Below are positions 22,984 through 26,788 of a stretch of 26,788 nt of DNA, one piece after another; within the stretch, counting starts at the first letter, position 1, and each line of letters begins with the position of its first letter. Source of the stretch: JAFGJU01 sp964570935 (GTDB taxonomy: Bacteria; Eisenbacteria; RBG-16-71-46; JAFGJU01); NCBI GenBank assembly GCA_964570935.1, contig CAZMZP010000083.1, forward strand, positions 1 to 26,788. Direction: 5' to 3'. The translations under genes were made by a program, and so were the position numbers. The notes beneath the pieces are model-generated. The model was not told the origin of the DNA. It did not search any database and saw only the letters and a list, made by a program, of their open reading frames with translations.

Positions 22984-23751
22984 TCAGTCCTTGATGCCCA
23001 CGGTCCCGACCACCGCGAACGTGTAGAACGCCGCTCGCTTCGGGCGGAACCACCGTCTGAACCGATCCCCGAAGGACCTGAGAAGAGGCACTCCCGGAGG
23101 ATACTTGGGGATGGTGACCCCGAGCTTCCTCAGGCCGTACCTGAGCGAACGGTACAGGAACCCCGGGACCATCCAGTCGCCGTAGGAAAACGCTATGCTG
23201 AAACCGTGCGACGCCACCAGCCGTTCCAGGCCCGCCACGGTGTACTCCGTCTCCCAACCGGCGAACCACTTGCCCATCGGGATCAGTGCGTGTTTCACCA
23301 GGGTGTATGCGTGGTATTTCTGCGGCACGTCCACCAGCAGGGCGCCTCCCCTCGCGAGCACTCTGCGGTTTTCCTCGAGCAGAGGGTTCGGGTCCCTGAA
23401 GTGCTCCAGCAGCCCCTGGTGAAACACCACGTCAAAACAGCCGTCCCGAAACGGCATTCTGGTCGCGTCCCCGCAGACCGGCAAGACCTCGAGTCCGGAC
23501 TTGGACGCCTCCTTCCTCACGACCGACAGAGAATCCTCGACGTAGTCCAGCACGAACACCCTGGCGCCCATTCCGACCAGCGTGATGCTGTCTCGCCCCG
23601 AACCCGCCCCCACTTCCAGCATGCTCTTGCCCTTGACCGGGCCGGCCGCGACAATGCCGTCCACGACCCTGCCCTCGTTGGAATAGAGCTCGTCGGCGTC
23701 GGAATGAACCTGCCAGTAGTTCCGCCAGTGCTGTTTGGTTGATTCTCTCAT
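22984..23751 (-). CDS. Class I SAM-dependent methyltransferase
   Basis: A 255-residue methyltransferase. Motif I is MLEVGAGSGRDS (44-55). VFVLDYVEDSL follows with the ribose-binding Asp, then GDATRMPFRDGCFDVVFHQG and LLEHF, and RVLARGGALLVDVPQ. The pattern is Methyltransf_11/25. Start ATG 23751 has AAGGG 6 bases upstream. It is the first gene of the glycan locus after the metallophosphoesterase, 21 bases downstream. The substrate is probably a sugar or small molecule, inferred only from its neighbours. Confidence 0.87.
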   Translation of the reverse strand: MRESTKQHWRNYWQVHSDADELYSNEGRVVDGIVAAGPVKGKSMLEVGAGSGRDSITLVGMGARVFVLDYVEDSLSVVRKEASKSGLEVLPVCGDATRMPFRDGCFDVVFHQGLLEHFRDPNPLLEENRRVLARGGALLVDVPQKYHAYTLVKHALIPMGKWFAGWETEYTVAGLERLVASHGFSIAFSYGDWMVPGFLYRSLRYGLRKLGVTIPKYPPGVPLLRSFGDRFRRWFRPKRAAFYTFAVVGTVGIKD

Positions 23752-23772
23752 TCGTGCCCTTGCGTGAGCGGG

Positions 23773-24498
23773 CTATTCGCCCATCAGGAGACGTTCTGCG
23801 AGGAATCTGGGAAGTCTCGCCTTCACTATTTTCTGATAGGTGAGACTCAGGTCGTACTCGACCCTGTGGAACTGCACGACTCCGTCAGATGCGTCGTACG
23901 TCGCGAAGCACGCCGTGGGAAGTCCGTCCCTGGGCTGGCCCACGCTTCCGACGTTCACGAGGTACCTGGTGTCGTTCTCGAGAGTGAATGTCCTGGGGAG
24001 AACCACCTTGCACGATTGGCCTTCCTTGACGAAAAACAGCGCGAAATGTGAATGCCCGATGAAGCACACCCGTTCCCGGAAGGCGTTGAACTCGTCCAAC
24101 GCCTCGTGCGCCTCGAAGACGTAGTTCCAGCGCGAGGGCTCGGACGGGGTCGAATGCACGAGAAAGGCGCCGTCGACGGCGCCGGTGAAGGGCAGGCCCT
24201 TGAGAAACTCCCGGCAGTCCGGCTTGAGCACTCCCATCGTCCACAGAATGGCCGCTCTGGCGTACGAGTTGAAGTACTCAATGCTGGTCTCGCCCACGGC
24301 CGCGTGGTCGTGGTTTCCGCACAGGGCCAGGTGCGTCTTCTCACGGACCAGCTCGGCGCACTCGTTCGGGTTGGCGCCGTAACCCACGGTGTCGCCCAGG
24401 CAGACCAGTTTGTCCACCCCCAGCGACTCGATCTTCTTCAGAACGGCCTGGAGCGCCTCGAGATTGCCGTGGATGTCCGATATGACCGCGCACCTCAT
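23773..24498 (-). CDS. Calcineurin-like metallophosphoesterase
   Basis: A 241-residue cytoplasmic phosphoesterase of the YfcE/MPP superfamily with a full di-metal site: SDIHGN (7-12; Asp8, His10), GDTVGYG (35-41), GNHDH (61-65), LVHSTP (113-118; His115) and GHSH (148-151). The closing NVGSVGQPRDG (182-192) is typical of a widespread bacterial subgroup of about 240 residues with unknown physiological substrate. It follows nusB by 29 bases and probably shares its promoter. ATG 24498 lacks a clear ribosome site. Confidence 0.92.
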   Translation of the reverse strand: MRCAVISDIHGNLEALQAVLKKIESLGVDKLVCLGDTVGYGANPNECAELVREKTHLALCGNHDHAAVGETSIEYFNSYARAAILWTMGVLKPDCREFLKGLPFTGAVDGAFLVHSTPSEPSRWNYVFEAHEALDEFNAFRERVCFIGHSHFALFFVKEGQSCKVVLPRTFTLENDTRYLVNVGSVGQPRDGLPTACFATYDASDGVVQFHRVEYDLSLTYQKIVKARLPRFLAERLLMGE

Positions 24499-24527
24499 GT
24501 CGTCCGGGCGTCGGGCTGAATCGCGCC

Positions 24528-24965
24528 TCAGCCGCCGCCTTGGTCCTCCCTGGAGAGCTCTGCTCCCCTGTGCTTCCTGGCGACCGCGTCGAGAATCCCG
24601 TTCACGAACCGCCCCGAGGATTCGTCTCCGTACTTCTTCGCCAACTCGATCGCTTCGTCAATCGCGACTCTAGGAGGTACGTCGCCGGAGAACAGCATTT
24701 CGGCCACCGCGAGTCGGAGTATGTTCCTGTCGGTGACCGCCATTCTCTCGATGCGCCAGTGCGTCGAGACCGCGGAAATGGCGGCGTCCACCTCGGCCGC
24801 GTGATCCCCGATGTTCTTTAAGACGAGCGCGGCGTAACCGGCCACCTGTTCGGGCGGTTTTATCTCCGCCACTACCTGTCTGAGCGAGGCCTGTACGTCA
24901 AACTCCCCTATCTCAGCCTGGTAGAGGACCCTGAGTACAAGCTCCCTAGCTTCTCTACGTTTCAT
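24528..24965 (-). CDS. nusB: Transcription antitermination factor NusB
   Basis: A 145-residue all-helical RNA-binding protein that with NusE (S10) binds boxA and supports rRNA antitermination. The N-terminus MKRREARELVLRVLYQAE is the classic NusB arginine-rich opening. The C-terminal half shows DRNILRLAVAEMLF, VPPRVAIDEAIELAKKYG and RFVNGILDAVA, all conserved. Length is normal. ATG 24965 has no Shine-Dalgarno sequence; the promoter just upstream would give a leader of only about five bases. It is separated from ribH by 159 bases, so it is probably a separate transcription unit, although the genes are often adjacent in bacteria. Confidence 0.96.
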   Translation of the reverse strand: MKRREARELVLRVLYQAEIGEFDVQASLRQVVAEIKPPEQVAGYAALVLKNIGDHAAEVDAAISAVSTHWRIERMAVTDRNILRLAVAEMLFSGDVPPRVAIDEAIELAKKYGDESSGRFVNGILDAVARKHRGAELSREDQGGG

Positions 24966-25124
24966 ATTGTCTCACACTCATAACCTACCGGACCGCCTCC
25001 GTCAAGGGATGGATTGCGGCCGAGCGCCCCACGGCCTCCGTAGACCCCGCCGGTGGTCACAAACTGACGTCTGTTGCGGCCAGTCGGCCGAGCCCGTCTT
25101 CAAACCGTGACTTCCGCCGCGGGA
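24966..25124. other. Longest intergenic gap, between ribH and nusB
   Basis: 159 bases. It holds the nusB promoter at its left end. A short stem, CGGCC-GACT-GGCCG, at 25077-25090 is too weak and lacks a U-tract to be called a terminator. No small gene or RNA gene is supported here. Confidence 0.6.
24977..25005 (-). promoter_or_regulatory. Sigma70-like promoter for nusB, near-leaderless layout
   Basis: TTGACG (25005-25000, 5/6) and TATGAG (24982-24977, 4/6) are separated by exactly 17 bases. The start codon of nusB is 11 bases beyond the -10 box, so transcription would begin at about 24970 and leave a leader near five bases. This agrees with the lack of a ribosome site. Confidence 0.55.
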
Positions 25125-25604
25125 CTACTTCGTTGCCTCGTACAGGCTGGCCATCTCGATTGCGGAGATAGCCGCGTCCCATCCCTTGTTGCCGGCCTTG
25201 GCGCCTGCGCGTTCTATGGCCTGCTCCAGGTTGTCCGCCGTTATGACGCCGAATATGACCGGCACCCCGGTCTCCATCGACACGGCCGCCACGCCCTTCG
25301 CCGCTTCGGAGGCCACGAACTCGAAGTGCGGTGTGTCTCCGCGCAGAATGGCCCCGAGCGCTATCACGGCGTGGTAGCGGCTCTTGTCCTTCCGCGACGC
25401 CAGCCGCCGGGCCATGGCAGGGATCTCGAACGACCCAGGCACGTAGTATATGTCCACGGCCTTGTCCGAGCAGCCGTGCCTCGTCAGGCAGTCCATCGCG
25501 CCCTCGACGAGCTTCCCGGAGATGAACTCGTTGAACCTGCTTACCACGAGCGCGAAGCGCCTTCCGGTCGCGTCGAGCTGTCCTTTGAAGATGTTGGGTG
25601 ACAT
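25125..25604 (-). CDS. ribH: 6,7-dimethyl-8-ribityllumazine synthase
   Basis: A 159-residue enzyme that condenses 3,4-dihydroxy-2-butanone 4-phosphate with 5-amino-6-ribitylaminouracil, the penultimate step of riboflavin synthesis; the family forms icosahedral or pentameric assemblies. Signatures are VSRFNEFISGKL (21-32), YVPGSFEIP (54-62), ALGAILRGDTPHFEFV (82-97, catalytic His93), FGVITADN and AGNKGWDAA (137-145). ATG 25604 overlaps the ribBA stop by one base (TAATG), with GGAGG 7 bases upstream. Upstream in-frame codons lie inside ribBA and are not part of the protein. Confidence 0.97.
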   Translation of the reverse strand: MSPNIFKGQLDATGRRFALVVSRFNEFISGKLVEGAMDCLTRHGCSDKAVDIYYVPGSFEIPAMARRLASRKDKSRYHAVIALGAILRGDTPHFEFVASEAAKGVAAVSMETGVPVIFGVITADNLEQAIERAGAKAGNKGWDAAISAIEMASLYEATK

Positions 25605-26788
25605 TACGCTTCCTCCTTTCCTACTCGACTGTCCTTCGATGGTGAAGGACACGAATCCAGTCCCAGTATGTGGCCCAGCTTCTCTCTCTTCGTCGTCAGG
25701 TAGCCCAGGTTTGCGGCGTGCACTCCGACCTCGATTGGCACTCTCTCGGTGATCTTGAGGCCGTACGCTTCCAGACCCACCACCTTCCTGGGGTTGTTGG
25801 TGAGCAGCCTGATCTCTTTCAGCCCCAGGTCCGCCAGAATCTGCGCGCCAATTCCGTAGTCGCGGAGGTCTGGCGCGAACCCGAGCTCCACGTTCGCCTC
25901 CACGGTGTCAGCGCCCCTGTCCTGGAGCTCGTAGGCCTTGAGCTTGTTGGCGAGGCCTATGCCCCTGCCCTCCTGCCGCATGTACAGGAAGACTCCGCGG
26001 CCCTCCTTCTGTATCATGTCCAGCGCCTTCTCCATCTGTGAGCCGCAGTCGCACCTCAGCGAGTGGAACACGTCGCCGGTCAGGCACTGAGAATGCACTC
26101 TGACCAGCACGCTCCCGCCCTTCCGCACGTCTCCCTTCACGAGCGCCACGTGGTGGTCCAACTCCGGGAGGCTCTCGTACAGGATGAGCTCGAACTCTCC
26201 GCTGTGAGTGGGCAGCTTCGTCCGGGCCACTGCCCTGACGAGCTTCTCGGTCTTTCTCCTGTACTCTATGAGGTCCTTGATCGTCACTATCTTGAGCTTG
26301 AACCTGGCTGCCATCACCATGAGCTGCGGCAGCCGGGCCATCTGGCCGTCCTCGTCCATTATCTCGCATAGCACGCCGGCCGGGTAGAGGCCCGCCAGCC
26401 GCATCAGGTCGACGACTGCCTCCGTGTGGCCGGCCCTGCGAAGCACACCGCCGTCCACGGCCCTGAGCGGAAATATGTGACCCGGCTTGGCCAGGTCCTC
26501 CGGCCTCGAGCTCGGGTCTATCAGCACCTTCACCGTGTGGGCCCTGTCGAACGCGGAGATGCCGGTGGTCGTGTTCTCTATCGCATCCACCGAGACGGTG
26601 AAGCGAGTGCCCATCTTTGCCGTGTTCTCCGCCACCATCGGCCCCAGTCCCAGCTCGTCCAGCCTCTCCGGCTGCATCGGAACGCAGATGAGGCCCCTGC
26701 CGTGCTTGGCCAGGAAGTTGATGGCCGCCGGAGTGACCTTCTCCGCCGCGAACACCAGGTCCCCTTCGTTCTCCCTGTCTTCGTCGTC
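25604..26788 (-). CDS. ribBA: Bifunctional DHBP synthase / GTP cyclohydrolase II, N-terminus beyond the right edge
   Basis: 394 residues are visible; about 20-30 N-terminal residues lie outside. The DHBP synthase half opens at the edge with the metal/substrate motif DDEDRENEGDL and contains GHIFPLRAVDGG with RRAGHTEA. The GTP cyclohydrolase II half has the zinc ligands in CLTGDVFHSLRCDCG, the catalytic stretch MRQEGRGIGLANKLKAYELQ, DYGIGAQILADLG and LLTNNPRK. Together they supply both riboflavin precursors, from ribulose 5-phosphate and GTP. Both halves look intact. The stop overlaps the ribH start, so the two are translationally coupled. Any FMN riboswitch would lie outside the window. Confidence 0.97.
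   Translation of the reverse strand, partial: DDEDRENEGDLVFAAEKVTPAAINFLAKHGRGLICVPMQPERLDELGLGPMVAENTAKMGTRFTVSVDAIENTTTGISAFDRAHTVKVLIDPSSRPEDLAKPGHIFPLRAVDGGVLRRAGHTEAVVDLMRLAGLYPAGVLCEIMDEDGQMARLPQLMVMAARFKLKIVTIKDLIEYRRKTEKLVRAVARTKLPTHSGEFELILYESLPELDHHVALVKGDVRKGGSVLVRVHSQCLTGDVFHSLRCDCGSQMEKALDMIQKEGRGVFLYMRQEGRGIGLANKLKAYELQDRGADTVEANVELGFAPDLRDYGIGAQILADLGLKEIRLLTNNPRKVVGLEAYGLKITERVPIEVGVHAANLGYLTTKREKLGHILGLDSCPSPSKDSRVGKEEA

Noticed and set aside
25077..25090. Stem-loop downstream of ribH as an intrinsic terminator
   Set aside because: Only five pairs, 35 bases past the stop, with no U-tract.
1..26788. Genomic island or phage signs
   Set aside because: No integrase, transposase, tRNA, direct repeat pair or abrupt base-composition change was found. 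The glycan locus and the housekeeping genes look alike in codon use.

Overview
The window is a GC-rich, gene-dense bacterial segment in which every supported gene lies on the minus strand, so transcription runs from the right edge to the left edge. I find 22 protein-coding genes. Two are cut by the window edges: ribBA on the right and a flippase on the left. I see no RNA genes, insertion sequences, CRISPR arrays or tRNAs, and no gene-free stretch longer than 160 bases. The source is probably an uncultured lineage in or near the FCB superphylum (Eisenbacteria, Krumholzibacteriota, Zixibacteria or WOR-3-like). That rests on a secreted propeller protein with a FlgD/type IX-like C-terminal domain, a DUF2723 membrane protein carrying TPRs, and the ribBA-ribH / nusB order. 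The phylum call is an inference with low confidence.

Right end (about 26788 to 23773): housekeeping genes. ribBA and ribH (riboflavin synthesis) overlap by one base. A 159-base gap follows with a good sigma70-like promoter placed so that the nusB message would be almost leaderless. nusB and a calcineurin-like metallophosphoesterase come next.

Middle and left (about 23751 to 1): a large surface-glycan and glycosylation locus. It encodes three GT4 glycosyltransferases, a GT2 rhamnosyltransferase-like enzyme, a GT2 fused to a WbaP-like membrane protein, two polyprenyl-phosphate-sugar synthases (DPM1-like and GtrB-like), three large multi-pass membrane proteins of GT-C type (DUF2723/TMEM260-like, PMT/GT39-like, YfhO), an LPG_synthase_TM/AglD-like membrane protein, two SAM methyltransferases, a heptose-type GHMP kinase with its nucleotidyltransferase, a FemAB/GNAT transferase, a Wzx-type flippase, and a secreted 14-repeat propeller protein. 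Many genes are coupled by ATGA/GTGA overlaps or directly abutting stop and start codons.

Proposed working model (inference): the kinase and nucleotidyltransferase make an activated heptose-like sugar. The cytoplasmic GT2/GT4 enzymes build a lipid-linked glycan that Wzx exports. The two polyprenyl-phosphate-sugar synthases make donors for the extracytoplasmic GT-C enzymes, which decorate glycans or secreted proteins, perhaps including the propeller protein encoded inside the locus. The most unusual gene is the GT2-WbaP fusion: its phosphoglycosyl transferase domain keeps the fold signatures but has Cys-Trp where the catalytic Asp-Glu dyad should be. The other striking pattern is a GC-rich inverted repeat starting 0-7 bases after the stop codon in five intergenic gaps, none followed by a U-tract.
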